Below, piece after piece: positions 1-9,420 of a stretch of 64,000 nt of DNA (positions are counted from its first letter, which is position 1; each line of letters starts with the position of its first letter). The notes beneath the pieces were generated by a model. That model was not told the origin of the DNA. It worked only from the letters and a program-made list of their open reading frames with translations, and made no database searches. The position numbers and the translations under genes were made by a program. Origin of the DNA: Bradyrhizobium tropiciagri (GTDB lineage Bacteria > Pseudomonadota > Alphaproteobacteria > Rhizobiales > Xanthobacteraceae); assembly GCF_018130545.1 (NCBI RefSeq), contig NZ_JAFCKF010000004.1, forward strand, positions 804,357 to 868,356. The letters are read 5' to 3'.

Positions 1-96
1 ATGAGTGAACGCGAGCTGCAGGACATCGGCGTCTGCCGCGCCGATATCTGCCATCGTGGCCGGGATGGCGCACGCAGGCCGTACTGGCCGCCGTGA
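1..96 (+). CDS. DUF1127 family protein, 3' end only
   Basis: The window opens inside or at the start of a small gene whose frame ends at a TGA at 94-96. The visible 31 residues begin MSERELQDIGVCRADI, which matches the C-terminal half of DUF1127 proteins (short basic proteins of about 45-90 residues; some alphaproteobacterial members bind RNA or affect metabolism). The ATG at position 1 may be an internal methionine, because family members normally have an upstream basic helix. The tail ends in an Arg/Pro/Trp-rich stretch. Assignment rests on this short motif only. Confidence 0.6.
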   Translation: MSERELQDIGVCRADICHRGRDGARRPYWPP

Positions 97-111
97 CGGA
101 TCGAAAAAGCG

Positions 112-144
112 TGGGGTGGGTCACGCGCGAGCGTGCCCACCCCA
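112..144. repeat. Short inverted repeat (TGGGGTGGG / CCCACCCCA)
   Basis: A 9-bp perfect inverted repeat with a 15-base loop lies between the DUF1127 end and the convergent glutathione transferase. It resembles the ends of the longer element at 10943-11032 (both have GGGTGGG..CCCACCC arms), so it may be a short member of that repeat family. It could also serve as a terminator stem, although it has no clear T-tract. Confidence 0.5.
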
Positions 145-168
145 TTTAAGCGTTCAATGCGGACGGTG

Positions 169-855
169 TCACGCCACCTTGGACTTGAGGTGACCGAACA
201 TGATGTCGCGCGCCGCGTCGTCCATCTCGGCCTTGAAGGTGTGCTTGTCCTTCAGCGCGATCGCGCGCGCCGCCGCCGGCCGTGCCGAGATCTCGTCGAC
301 CAGCCGCTTGACGTTCGGATATTTGGCGTAGCCTTCCTCGCCGAGGATGAACGTCGCCATCCGCGCCCAGCCCCAGAACGCCATGTCGACGATGGTGTAG
401 CTGTCGCCGACCATGTAGCGCGACTTGGCCAGATGATCGTCGAGGATCTTGTAGTGACGATGCGCTTCGTACTGGTAGCGGTTGTTGGCGTAATCGAGAT
501 CCTTCGGCGCGAAATGCTTAAAGTGCACTGCCTGGCCGGAATACGGGCCGAGGCCGGTCGCGATGAACATCAGCCAGGACAGCGTCGCGGCGCGGTTGGC
601 CGGCGTGTTGGCGGGCAGGAACTTGCCGTTCTCCTCGGCGAGATAGAGCAGGATGGCGTTGCTGTCGAACACCAGCACGCCGTCATCGTCGATCGCCGGC
701 ACCTTGCCGTTCGGGTTGACCTTCAGGAATTCCGGCGCGAACTGCTCGCCCTTGCGGGTGTCGACCGGGATCGCCTCGAACGGCAGGCCGGATTCTTCGA
801 GGAACAGGGCGACCTTGGTCGGATTCGGCGCGCCGTTGAAATAGAATTTGATCAT
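169..855 (-). CDS. Glutathione S-transferase family protein
   Basis: A 228-residue protein. The N-terminal thioredoxin-like domain (about 1-80) begins MIKFYFNGAPNPTKVALFLE and carries the VPAI segment (cis-Pro) followed by DSNAILLYLAE, the usual glutathione-binding part of the fold. An all-helical C-terminal domain follows (about 90-210). Family members conjugate glutathione to electrophiles or reduce disulfides; the substrate cannot be read from the sequence. The ATG at 855 was chosen over an upstream in-frame ATG because family homology starts there and AAGGGAG lies a few bases upstream. It stands alone between repeat elements. Confidence 0.9.
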   Translation of the reverse strand: MIKFYFNGAPNPTKVALFLEESGLPFEAIPVDTRKGEQFAPEFLKVNPNGKVPAIDDDGVLVFDSNAILLYLAEENGKFLPANTPANRAATLSWLMFIATGLGPYSGQAVHFKHFAPKDLDYANNRYQYEAHRHYKILDDHLAKSRYMVGDSYTIVDMAFWGWARMATFILGEEGYAKYPNVKRLVDEISARPAAARAIALKDKHTFKAEMDDAARDIMFGHLKSKVA

Positions 856-1015
856 GAAGGGACTCCCTTGGTTCTTGTGACCGGCGAGATCGGGACGCGG
901 CGGGGGAAGGCCGCACGGCTCCTCATGCGCAAACTTCGCTGCGATGCGCAAGCGACGAGTTTGTGAATCAGGGTCGCGTGGCGCGCTGGTCAGCCGGCGT
1001 CATTTTGCTCCGATC

Positions 1016-1148
1016 GTCATTCCGGGGCTCGCGAAGCGAGAGCCCGGAATCCCGGAATCCATTGAATCGCAGAGCAGGTGGCGCAATGGATTCCGGGCTC
1101 GCCGCTTTGCGGCGCGCTCAGATGCGCAATTGCGCATCGGGGAATGAC
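1016..1148. repeat. Intergenic palindromic repeat, family A (copy 1)
   Basis: A mosaic element bounded by GTCATTCC and GGAATGAC, with internal palindromes including GATGCGCAATTGCGCATC and two copies of GGATTCCGGGCTCG-like sequence. Related copies lie at 4419-4543 and 17131-17191. It fills the gap between the glutathione transferase and ccrM and could fold into a long hairpin on either strand. Confidence 0.8.
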
Positions 1149-1179
1149 GAAGAGGGAGAGGCAGAACCGCGGTGGGCGT

Positions 1180-2332
<1,153 letters not shown>

Positions 2333-2695
2333 AGGCGACGCTGTCGGCGACGCGGGACTAAACAACCGACTGGCGTCACATTGACCGGGCAAAGTAAAAA
2401 TCGACTTAATTGGAAATCTTCATGCAAAAGATTGCAGCATCTTTTGAACGGCGTGGCGCATTGTCATCAGCGTTGTGCTGCAACATCAGCGCGTTCGGCG
2501 AAAAATTTTGCCGATCATCAAACCGGCGCGATTCCGCCGCTAGATTCGCCTGCGTTCACGGCCGTTTGCACCGCAAGGGGATGCGCCTCTTCCGACTAGG
2601 CAATTATTGCCGGGCAGGATATTGATTAACAGAATGGAAATTTTAAGTTGGTGTGTCCCACGTTGGGGCGCCGACTGGAATGAAGGGAAACCGCC
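2333..2695. other. Divergent intergenic region between ccrM and ypfJ
   Basis: About 360 bases without a credible gene. It should hold both divergent promoters. It is less GC-rich than the flanking genes and has two further GANTC sites at 2530-2534 and 2543-2547. No CtrA box (TTAA-N7-TTAA) was found by eye. A short ORF at 2410-2625 lacks recognisable content and was not called. Confidence 0.6.
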
Positions 2696-3634
2696 ATGCG
2701 CTATGATGATTTCCGCCGCAGCGACGACATCGAAGACCGTCGCGACGACAGCGGCGGAGGTGGAGGTGGCGGCGGCTTCGGCATTCCGATGGGCGGCGGT
2801 GGCGGCCTCGGCATCGGCACGGTGATCGTGCTTGGCCTGCTCGGCTACGCCTTCGGCATCGATCCGCGCATCCTGATCGGCGGCGCCGAGATTCTCACCG
2901 GCGGCGGCCAGGCGCCGACCTACCAGACCGACCGGCAGGCGTCGGGCGGACAGGTCAAGCGCGGCGCCCCGACCGACGAGATGGGCAGCATGATATCAGG
3001 CATCCTGGGTGAGATCGACGATCGCTGGAGCGAGATCTTCCAGGCCTCGGGCCAGAGCTACACCGGTCCGAAGATCGTGCTGTTTCGCAACGCCACCAAT
3101 GGTGGCCGCTGCGGCATGGCGCAGTCGGCGATGGGGCCGTTCTACTGCCCGCCGGACAAGACCATCTTCCTCGACACCGGCTTCTTCCGCGAGGTCGAGA
3201 CCCGCTTTCGCGGCTGCTCCGGCAACGCCTGCAAATTCACCGCGGCCTATATCATCGCGCATGAGGCCGGACATCACATCCAGAACCTGCTCGGCATCAT
3301 CCCGCGCGTGAACCGTCTGCAGCAGCAGGCCGGCAGCAAGGCCGAAGCCAACGCATTGCAGGTCAAGGTCGAGCTGCAGGCCGATTGTCTCTCCGGCGTC
3401 TGGGTCAACCGCGAAGAAAAGAAGCGGCCGGGCTTCCTCGAGGCGGGCGATATCGACGCCGCGCTGACCACGGCGAACGCGATCGGCGACGACACGCTAC
3501 AGCGGCAGGCGACGGGCAGGGTGGTGCCGGATTCCTTCACCCACGGCTCCGCCGCGCAGCGCAAACAGTGGTTCATGACCGGCTACCAGCAGGGCACCGT
3601 GCAGGCCTGCAACACGTTCGGTAGTAACGGCTAG
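2696..3634 (+). CDS. ypfJ: Neutral zinc metallopeptidase, YpfJ family
   Basis: A 312-residue protein with the YpfJ layout: an acidic/basic N-terminus, a Gly-rich linker (about 20-37), one membrane segment (about 40-60), then the peptidase domain. The zinc-binding HEAGH is at 189-193, and a second metal-binding region is suggested by VELQADCLSGVW about 35 residues later. YpfJ is thought to be a membrane-anchored protease of unknown substrate. The ATG at 2696 follows GAAGGG. It diverges from ccrM and stands alone. Confidence 0.92.
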   Translation: MRYDDFRRSDDIEDRRDDSGGGGGGGGFGIPMGGGGGLGIGTVIVLGLLGYAFGIDPRILIGGAEILTGGGQAPTYQTDRQASGGQVKRGAPTDEMGSMISGILGEIDDRWSEIFQASGQSYTGPKIVLFRNATNGGRCGMAQSAMGPFYCPPDKTIFLDTGFFREVETRFRGCSGNACKFTAAYIIAHEAGHHIQNLLGIIPRVNRLQQQAGSKAEANALQVKVELQADCLSGVWVNREEKKRPGFLEAGDIDAALTTANAIGDDTLQRQATGRVVPDSFTHGSAAQRKQWFMTGYQQGTVQACNTFGSNG

Positions 3635-3676
3635 TTATGTTGGTTGATCGCCCGGCGTAGCCGCGACTTCGGTTCA

Positions 3677-3829
3677 TCTCTCCCGCTTGCGGGGGAGGTC
3701 GCATCGCATCTACAGATGCGATGCGGGTGGGGGCTCTCTTCACTATATGACTCGCGGTGACAGCCCCACCCCAACCTCGAGAGCGAGCTTCGCTCGCCTC
3801 GGACCCCCGCAATCGGGAGAGGGAGCGAG
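3677..3829. repeat. Intergenic repeat with multiple small palindromes
   Basis: The stretch has CTCCCGCTTGCGGGGGAG and GCATCGCATCTACAGATGCGATGC hairpins, then a region with ACCCCCGCAATCGGGAGAGGG that partly complements its start. It fills the gap between ypfJ and moaB and looks like another short, non-coding chromosomal repeat. No other full copy was found in this window. Confidence 0.55.
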
Positions 3830-3839
3830 AGAGCAATCC

Positions 3840-4403
3840 ATGTCCTCAATCGACGAAACGAAGCAATTCGTCCCGCTCAACATCGCGGTGCTGACGATTT
3901 CCGACACCCGCTCACTGGCGGATGACAAGTCGGGCACTACGCTGGCCGATCGGCTCACCGCCGCCGGCCACAAGCTCGCGGCGCGCGAGATCGTCACTGA
4001 CGATGTCGAGGCGATCCGTGCGGTGATCCGGCGCTGGATCGCGGACGCGGGCGTCGATGCCGTCATCACGACCGGCGGGACCGGCTTCACCGGCCGCGAC
4101 GTGACGCCGGAGGCGGTCGAGCCGCTGTTCGAGAAGCGGATGGACGGCTTCTCGATCGCCTTCCATATGCTGAGTCATGCCAAGATCGGCGCATCGACGA
4201 TCCAGAGCCGCGCCACCGCGGGCGTGGCCGGTGCGACCTTCATCTTCTGCCTGCCCGGCTCACCGGGCGCTTGCCGCGACGGCTGGGACGGCATCCTGGC
4301 TGCGCAGCTCGACTACCGCACGCGGCCCTGCAATTTCGTCGAGATCATGCCGCGGCTGGACGAGCATCTGCGCCGTCCGAAGGCGAAGGGCGCGAGCGCG
4401 TAG
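3840..4403 (+). CDS. moaB: Molybdenum cofactor biosynthesis protein MoaB
   Basis: A 187-residue MoaB/MogA-type protein of the MoCF-binding fold. It contains VLTISDTRS near residue 18, the TTGGTGFTGRDVTPEAV pterin-binding motif in the middle, and the LPGSPGAC motif near residue 143. The family adenylates molybdopterin or binds it during molybdenum cofactor assembly. The ATG at 3840 was chosen because the upstream reading frame is repeat DNA. The 3' side abuts repeat family A. No other molybdenum cofactor genes lie nearby. Confidence 0.93.
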   Translation: MSSIDETKQFVPLNIAVLTISDTRSLADDKSGTTLADRLTAAGHKLAAREIVTDDVEAIRAVIRRWIADAGVDAVITTGGTGFTGRDVTPEAVEPLFEKRMDGFSIAFHMLSHAKIGASTIQSRATAGVAGATFIFCLPGSPGACRDGWDGILAAQLDYRTRPCNFVEIMPRLDEHLRRPKAKGASA

Positions 4404-4418
4404 GCATCACCTCTCCCC

Positions 4419-4543
4419 GTCATTCTCAGATGCGCAATTGCGCATCTGAGAGCATCGCGTAGCGATGAGCCCGGAATCCATTGAGCCATACAACCTGCGG
4501 AGCAATGGATTCCGGGCTCGCGCTTCGCGCGCCCCGGAATGAC
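4419..4543. repeat. Intergenic palindromic repeat, family A (copy 2)
   Basis: The element begins GTCATTC and ends GGAATGAC. It carries CAGATGCGCAATTGCGCATCTGAG and paired GGAATCCATTG / CAATGGATTCC arms shared with the copy at 1016-1148, but with the internal blocks in the opposite order, so the copy is inverted. It separates two convergent genes. Confidence 0.8.
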
Positions 4544-4557
4544 AGGGGTGTGCAGTC

Positions 4558-5502
4558 TTACAGCCCCAGCTCCCAGGTCTCGCCGACCAGGTCGACACCA
4601 AAGCTGTGGTGCTTCTCTTCCTTTACCTTGTGAAACCCGGCGCGGGCGTAGATGCCGCGGGCGGCGACCAAAATGCTCTGGGTCCACAGCGTCATCTTCT
4701 TGTAGCCCATCTCGCGGGCGGCGCGGATGCATTGCTCGACCAGAGCGCGGCCGACGCCCAGTCCGCGCGCCTCTTCCTCGACCAGCAACAGCCGCAGCTT
4801 GGCGACCCCGTCGCCGCCGTTGACCAGGAAGATCGAGCCGGCCGGCTCGCCGTCGATCTCCGCGATCCAGCAATGCTCGCGGGCCGGATCGAACGATCGG
4901 ATGAATTGCGCGCAGATCTCGGCCACCAGTGCCTCATAGCTGATGTCCCAGCCATATTCCTCCGCGTAGGCGCGTCCCTGCCGCGAAATGACCCAGCCGA
5001 TGTCGCCGACGCGATGGCTGCGCAGCAGGAAGCCGGCCGGCTTCTTCGCCGGCGGCTCCAGCGCTTGCTCGATCGTGCCCATCGCGCGCACCACGGCGGC
5101 GCGGCGTTTGCCGTCGATCTGCTTCAGCAACGCCCCGACCTCGCTGCGCGAGCGGCGGTCGAGATCCGCGGCAGCGGTGCGGCCCTTGGCGGTGAGCGCC
5201 ACCTGATTGACGCGCCGGTCGGCCTTCGACGGCTTGCGCGTCACGATCTGGCGGCGTTGCAGCGCGGCCAGCATGCGGCTGACGAAGCCGGCATCGAGGT
5301 CGAGATCGCGCACCAGATCGGTCGCGATGCAGTTGGGGCGATGCGCGAGCTCGTAGATGATGCGGGCTTCCTGCAGCGTGAACGGGGAATGCAGCAGCTT
5401 CGGCTCGATGATGCCGAGCTTGCGTGTGTAAAACCGGCTGAAGCCGCGGACCGCGGCGACCTGGCTCGCAAGAGAGGTGTCCTGGGAATTTGATTTCATC
5501 AA
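4558..5502 (-). CDS. MarR-type regulator fused to a GNAT acetyltransferase
   Basis: A 314-residue fusion. Residues about 20-145 are a MarR winged-helix domain (helix-turn-helix around RPNCIATDLVRDLDLDAGFV, wing around RKPSKADRRV). Residues about 165-314 are a GNAT domain with the acetyl-CoA loop in the segment VEEEARGLGVGRALVEQCI and a typical YARAGFHK end. Such fusions are known and probably sense a small molecule while acetylating it; the substrate is unknown. The ATG is at 5502 and lies inside the first of two TTTGA-N5-TCAAA palindromes, suggesting autorepression. It stands alone between convergent moaB and a small gene. Confidence 0.92.
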   Translation of the reverse strand: MMKSNSQDTSLASQVAAVRGFSRFYTRKLGIIEPKLLHSPFTLQEARIIYELAHRPNCIATDLVRDLDLDAGFVSRMLAALQRRQIVTRKPSKADRRVNQVALTAKGRTAAADLDRRSRSEVGALLKQIDGKRRAAVVRAMGTIEQALEPPAKKPAGFLLRSHRVGDIGWVISRQGRAYAEEYGWDISYEALVAEICAQFIRSFDPAREHCWIAEIDGEPAGSIFLVNGGDGVAKLRLLLVEEEARGLGVGRALVEQCIRAAREMGYKKMTLWTQSILVAARGIYARAGFHKVKEEKHHSFGVDLVGETWELGL

Positions 5503-5525
5503 ACAGATTATTTGACGGTATCAAA
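5489..5525. promoter_or_regulatory. Two operator-like palindromes before the MarR-GNAT gene
   Basis: TTTGATTTCATCAAA (5489-5503) and TTTGACGGTATCAAA (5511-5525) share the arms TTTGA-N5-TCAAA and are 22 bp apart centre to centre, about two helical turns. The first covers the start codon. This fits two MarR dimers binding the same DNA face. Confidence 0.75.
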
Positions 5526-5554
5526 TAAATCGCAAGCCCAATTGCCGAAAGAAC

Positions 5555-5794
5555 CTACGCGTCCTTTCGCAGGCGCTTCATCGTTTCAATCAGGCGTTCT
5601 CTGATGGTGGCCGTACCGAACAGGAGTTCTCCGCCCGCAGGCCGATACATTGCGAGCATCTCGACGGTCTCCTGCACGTACTGGTCGTCAGGAAAGCCGT
5701 CATCGAGCGCCACCTCGATCTCGTTCGCAATGCCGATCGACGTGTCCGCCCCCGAAACAAATCGTTGAACGAGTCGCTGAATTTCGACGGTCAC
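5555..5794 (-). CDS. Small hypothetical protein
   Basis: A 79-residue acidic protein starting at a GTG, with GGAGAGGGACAGG just upstream as a good ribosome binding site. It is predicted to be helical and soluble, with no signal peptide or membrane segment. The pattern (a hydrophobic helix, an acidic FPDDQY segment, a long helix ending KRLRKDA) loosely resembles small immunity-type proteins of the colicin D immunity fold, but I cannot claim membership. It lies between the MarR-GNAT and glycosyltransferase genes on the same strand. A chance ORF is possible. Confidence 0.5.
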   Translation of the reverse strand: MTVEIQRLVQRFVSGADTSIGIANEIEVALDDGFPDDQYVQETVEMLAMYRPAGGELLFGTATIRERLIETMKRLRKDA

Positions 5795-5839
5795 GTCGGC
5801 CTGTCCCTCTCCGGAAGCGTCCCTAGGGCAAACGCGTCT

Positions 5840-6409
5840 TTACGCCACCATGATCCGGCTGCGCAGCATGGTGCGCGAGGAGCGGCCGAGCCGGCGCAAC
5901 AGCCGCGCCTCGGAGCGGCGCGCGTCGGGCCGGTAGCCGCCGATCCGCTCGTAATGCTCGCGCGCGATCAACAGGCCCTGTTCGGCTGAGGGCCCGGTGA
6001 TCATGCGGGCGACGAATTTGAGGCCGTCGCGCAGGCCCGGGTCGGTGTACGGCGCGCGGGCGTAGCGGAAGATGCCGGCGCGATCCTTGCCGCTTGCCGC
6101 CACCATCTGGATGAACTGGGTGGTCTCCTCGATCCAGCCGGCATCGAGCACCGCGCCCGGATGCAGAAACATTAGCCAGGGCGAGCGCGCCTGCCTTGCA
6201 CCGGCGGCCAGCGCCGCGGCGCGCGTGCCTTCGAACCGCAGGAAACCGCAGCCGGCCACGTCGGCGACGCGCTCCATCACGTCGCTGTTGGTGCGGTCGA
6301 CCAGCAGCACCTCGCGGATGACGCCGGCGGCCGCGCCCGGCACCAGCGCCGCCAATGTGGCGACCGCGGTGCGCTCGATGCCGTCGGTTGGAATGATCAC
6401 GCTCAGCAT
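5840..6409 (-). CDS. Short family 2 glycosyltransferase
   Basis: A 189-residue protein beginning MLSVIIPTDGIERTAVATL, the typical first strand of GT-A family 2 enzymes, with EVLLVDRTNSD and a region SPWLMFLHPGAVLDAGWIEE that corresponds to the nucleotide-binding and DxD segments (here without a clear DxD). It is shorter than most family members (about 230-350). The C-terminus is rich in Arg/Ser. The ATG at 6409 was chosen because the longer frame has no homologous sequence. It probably transfers a sugar to an unknown acceptor, and diverges from the radical SAM gene. Confidence 0.8.
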   Translation of the reverse strand: MLSVIIPTDGIERTAVATLAALVPGAAAGVIREVLLVDRTNSDVMERVADVAGCGFLRFEGTRAAALAAGARQARSPWLMFLHPGAVLDAGWIEETTQFIQMVAASGKDRAGIFRYARAPYTDPGLRDGLKFVARMITGPSAEQGLLIAREHYERIGGYRPDARRSEARLLRRLGRSSRTMLRSRIMVA

Positions 6410-6573
6410 GATTTGAGGCTTCGGTGGCTCAAACGTTTCAAGAAACTCCGGCCGTGTTATCACCTTGTCATATTCAAAGCAGCCTGTTCGCTTGCAGAAT
6501 TTTGTAGCAAGGTTCTGTGGAATTTCTTCGCTCATGTTCTTGATTTGTTCTCGCGCTGTGCTAGCTTCACAGC

Positions 6574-7740
6574 ATGAGCCGAGCATCCTCTCATGCCCTC
6601 AAGCACCCGCCGGTAACGGCGCCCTCCGATAACCCGGCGGGTGCACCCACCTCTTTTCCCGAGCTTGCGGTCGCGATCGAGCGCGAGCGGCGGCGCGGTC
6701 GTGGCGCGCAGTCCAACGCCAGCGGCCGTTACGAGGCCGAGGCGCGGACAGCCTTCGACGACGGCTGGCAGAGCCTCGAAGACCTGCCGCCGTTTACCAC
6801 CAGCGTGGCGCTCGACACCTCGCGCAAGGTGATCACCCGCAACGACTCGCCCGATATCGGCTTCGACCGTTCGATCAATCCCTATCGCGGCTGCGAGCAT
6901 GGCTGCGTCTATTGCTTCGCGCGGCCGACCCACGCCTATCTCGGCCTGTCGCCGGGGCTCGACTTCGAGTCAAAGCTGTTTGCCAAGCCGGATGCGCCGG
7001 CGCTGCTCGAGAAGGAGCTGGCGGCGCCCGACTATGAGGCGCGGATGATCGCGATCGGCACCAACACCGATCCCTATCAGCCGATCGAGCGCGACCGGAA
7101 GATCATGCGCGGTATTCTTGAAGTCCTCGAGCGCGCCGGCCATCCGGTCGGCATCGTGACCAAGTCCGCGCTCGTGACCCGTGACATCGATATCCTGGCG
7201 CGGATGGCCAAGCGCAATCTCGCCAAGGTCGCGCTGTCGGTGACGACGCTCGACCCAAAACTCGCCCGCACCATGGAGCCGCGCGCCTCGACCCCGCCGA
7301 AGCGGCTCGAGGCGATCAAGCGGCTCGCGGATGCCGGCATCCCGACCACGGTGATGGTGGCGCCTGTGATCCCGGCACTGAACGATTCCGAGATCGAGCG
7401 CATCCTCGACGCCGCCGTGCATGCCGGCGCCAGGGAAGCAAGCTACGTGCTGCTGCGGCTGCCGCTCGAGGTCCGCGATCTCTTCCGCGAATGGCTGATG
7501 GCCAACTACCCCGACCGCTACCGCCACGTCTTCACGCTGATCCGCGACATGCGCGGGGGCCGCGATTACGACTCGCAATGGGGTACGCGGATGAAGGGCA
7601 CCGGCCCGATGGCCTGGATGATCGGCCGCCGCTTCGAGATCGCCTGCGAAAAGCTCGGCCTCAACAAGCGGCGCACCAAGCTGACCACCGATCACTTCGC
7701 CAAGCCGAAGCGCAGCGGACAGCAGCTCAGTTTGTTCTAA
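6574..7740 (+). CDS. PA0069-family radical SAM protein
   Basis: A 388-residue protein. Around residues 107-120 it has YRGCEHGCVYCFARPTH, the CxxxCxxC cluster-binding motif of radical SAM enzymes, followed by LGLSPGLDFESK, typical of the spore photoproduct lyase-like PA0069 group. A barrel with IGTNTDPYQPIER and VTKSALVTRDID follows. The enzyme should cleave S-adenosylmethionine with a 4Fe-4S cluster; its substrate is unknown. The C-terminal 60 residues end in a basic tail. It diverges from the glycosyltransferase gene, with a 164-bp gap. Confidence 0.92.
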   Translation: MSRASSHALKHPPVTAPSDNPAGAPTSFPELAVAIERERRRGRGAQSNASGRYEAEARTAFDDGWQSLEDLPPFTTSVALDTSRKVITRNDSPDIGFDRSINPYRGCEHGCVYCFARPTHAYLGLSPGLDFESKLFAKPDAPALLEKELAAPDYEARMIAIGTNTDPYQPIERDRKIMRGILEVLERAGHPVGIVTKSALVTRDIDILARMAKRNLAKVALSVTTLDPKLARTMEPRASTPPKRLEAIKRLADAGIPTTVMVAPVIPALNDSEIERILDAAVHAGAREASYVLLRLPLEVRDLFREWLMANYPDRYRHVFTLIRDMRGGRDYDSQWGTRMKGTGPMAWMIGRRFEIACEKLGLNKRRTKLTTDHFAKPKRSGQQLSLF

Positions 7741-7750
7741 AACTGAAAAA

Positions 7751-7834
7751 CGTCATTGCGGGCGAAGCGACGCAATCCATATCGCAATAATGGGATAGAT
7801 GGATTGCTTCGTCGCTTGGCTCCTCGCAATGACG
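7751..7834. repeat. Intergenic palindromic repeat, family B (copy 1)
   Basis: An 84-bp element bounded by CGTCATTGCG and CGCAATGACG, with internal GAAGCGACGCAATCCAT and ATGGATTGCTTCGTCGC arms forming a long hairpin. The second copy is at 18451-18536. It begins 10 bases after the radical SAM stop and may act in 3'-end formation. Confidence 0.85.
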
Positions 7835-7847
7835 GAAAGAGGTAACA

Positions 7848-8294
7848 ATGAGTAACGCCCCGGCCGCACGCTTCACCGTCCTCACGCTCGGCGTCAGCGA
7901 CATGCGCGCCAGCATCGCCTTCTACGAGTCCCTCGGCTTCACCAGGAAGATGCGCGCGACCGGCGAGGAGGTGGCCTTCTTTGCGACCGGCGGCACCGTG
8001 CTCGGGCTGTTCCCGTGGCATCTGCTCGCTGCCGATGCCGCGTTGCCCGATCAGCCGCGGCCAGCCGCGTTCCGCGGCGTTGCGATCGCCTGGAACTGCA
8101 ACGACGATGCCGAGGTCGATCGTGTGATGGCGTTCGCGCTGTCGAAAGGCGCCACGTTGCTGAAGCCCGCGCAGCCGACCAGCTATGGCGGCTATTGCGG
8201 CTATTTCAGCGATCCCGACGGCCACGCCTGGGAAGTGGTGCGCGCGCCGGGTTTTGCGGTGCTGGAGAGCGGACTTGTGTCGATCCCGAACTAG
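7848..8294 (+). CDS. VOC (glyoxalase/bleomycin-resistance) family protein
   Basis: A 148-residue single-domain protein of the vicinal oxygen chelate fold. It opens with FTVLTLGVSDMRASIAFYESLGF, the canonical first beta-alpha-beta module, and closes with YCGYFSDPDGHAWEVV, where the final Glu is a usual metal ligand. Members include lyases, isomerases and resistance proteins; no specific substrate can be read. The ATG follows AAAGAGG. It lies just after a family B repeat and before rnhB in the same direction. Confidence 0.9.
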   Translation: MSNAPAARFTVLTLGVSDMRASIAFYESLGFTRKMRATGEEVAFFATGGTVLGLFPWHLLAADAALPDQPRPAAFRGVAIAWNCNDDAEVDRVMAFALSKGATLLKPAQPTSYGGYCGYFSDPDGHAWEVVRAPGFAVLESGLVSIPN

Positions 8295-8375
8295 CTCCGG
8301 CAGGAAATTGAATAGCGGGGACGGGTGGCCGGTTCCCGGTTGCGCCGCGGGGCTTGCTTGATCACGATCTCCCGC

Positions 8376-9152
8376 ATGATTCGGGATAAATCCAAAAGCG
8401 CATCAAAGACCTCGTCGAAGAAGGCGCCGGCCAAATCAGCCAAGCTGGCCAAGCGCGTCATCGCCGTGAGGCGGCCGACGTTCCGGCGCGAGCGCGCGCT
8501 GATCAAGAACGGCGTCTGGCCGGTCGCCGGCTGCGACGAGGCCGGGCGCGGTCCCCTGGCCGGACCCGTGGTTGCCGCCGCCGTCGTGCTCGACCCGAAT
8601 CGGATTCCCAAGGGCCTCGATGATTCCAAGCGGCTGACCGCCGAGCGCCGCGAGGAGCTGTTCGAGGAAATCTGCGCCACGGCTGCGTTCTCGGTCGCGG
8701 TGGCATCGCCGGCGCGAATCGACCGCGACAATATCCTGCGTGCCTCGCTCTGGGCGCTGGCGCGCGCGGTACATGCGCTGCCGGAGATGCCAAAGCACGT
8801 CTTCGTCGACGGCCGCGACAAGCTAGCCACGCCCTGCGACTGCGACGCCGTGATCGGCGGCGACGGCATCGTGGCCTCGATTGCGGCCGCCTCGATCATC
8901 GCCAAGGTGACGCGCGATCGCCTGATGTGCGCGCTGGCGCTGGATTGTCCCGGCTATGGCTTTGAGCAGCACAAGGGCTATGGCGTCCCCGAGCACCTCG
9001 AGGCGCTGGACCGGCTCGGCCCGACCAGCCATCACCGCAGCTTCTTCGCCCCCGTCGTCGCCGCGCGGCTGAAGCATTTTCCGGTCGCGGCCGAGCCCGA
9101 CCTGTTCACGGTGGATGCAGAGAGCGAAGCGGCGGCATCGGCGGCGGCGTAG
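8376..9152 (+). CDS. rnhB: Ribonuclease HII
   Basis: Endonuclease that nicks the RNA strand of RNA-DNA hybrids and removes misincorporated ribonucleotides. The catalytic core starts at [19 protein letters not shown] (Asp-Glu of the DEDD set), with [10 protein letters not shown] and [11 protein letters not shown] as the further active-site segments and the [10 protein letters not shown] motif near the end. The N-terminus carries about 45 extra Lys/Ala/Ser-rich residues, common in rhizobial RNase HII. The start at 8376 gives 258 residues; an upstream in-frame start at 8325 is possible. The C-terminal 20 residues are an Ala-rich tail. Confidence 0.95.
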   Translation: MIRDKSKSASKTSSKKAPAKSAKLAKRVIAVRRPTFRRERALIKNGVWPVAGCDEAGRGPLAGPVVAAAVVLDPNRIPKGLDDSKRLTAERREELFEEICATAAFSVAVASPARIDRDNILRASLWALARAVHALPEMPKHVFVDGRDKLATPCDCDAVIGGDGIVASIAAASIIAKVTRDRLMCALALDCPGYGFEQHKGYGVPEHLEALDRLGPTSHHRSFFAPVVAARLKHFPVAAEPDLFTVDAESEAAASAAA

Positions 9153-9185
9153 TTCGCGACGACGCCAACCCACCCAAAGCCGGCC

Positions 9186-9273
9186 TCGACCGGGCGATCC
9201 AGTATTCCAGAGGCCGTCGTTTTCGATCGAGGGGCCGCGGCGTGCTGGATGCCCCGCCTTCGCGGATGATGAC
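9186..9273. repeat. Intergenic repeat, family C (copy 1)
   Basis: It contains CTCGACCGGGCGATCCAGTA and ends CTTCGCGGATGATGAC. The related element at 17234-17335 shares the CGACCGGGCGATCCAGTA start and the TTCGCGG-TGATGAC end. It lies in the 268-bp gap between rnhB and the glycosyltransferase 39 gene. Confidence 0.75.
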
Positions 9274-9420
9274 AGGGGAAGCTGACCACGACAGCTGCAT
9301 TTGACTTTGCACCGTGGACTCATCCGACGCCGGTTGCCTCCACCGCCGCTGCCGTTTATCAAAACCCTCGGGATCAGTCTGCGCCGCTAGATGCGGTAGC
9401 TGGGGCATTTCAGGCATTTC

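Noticed and set aside
5489-5503. A FixK/FNR box (TTGAT..ATCAA)
   Set aside because: The spacer is three bases instead of four, and the sequence belongs to a repeated MarR-type operator pattern.
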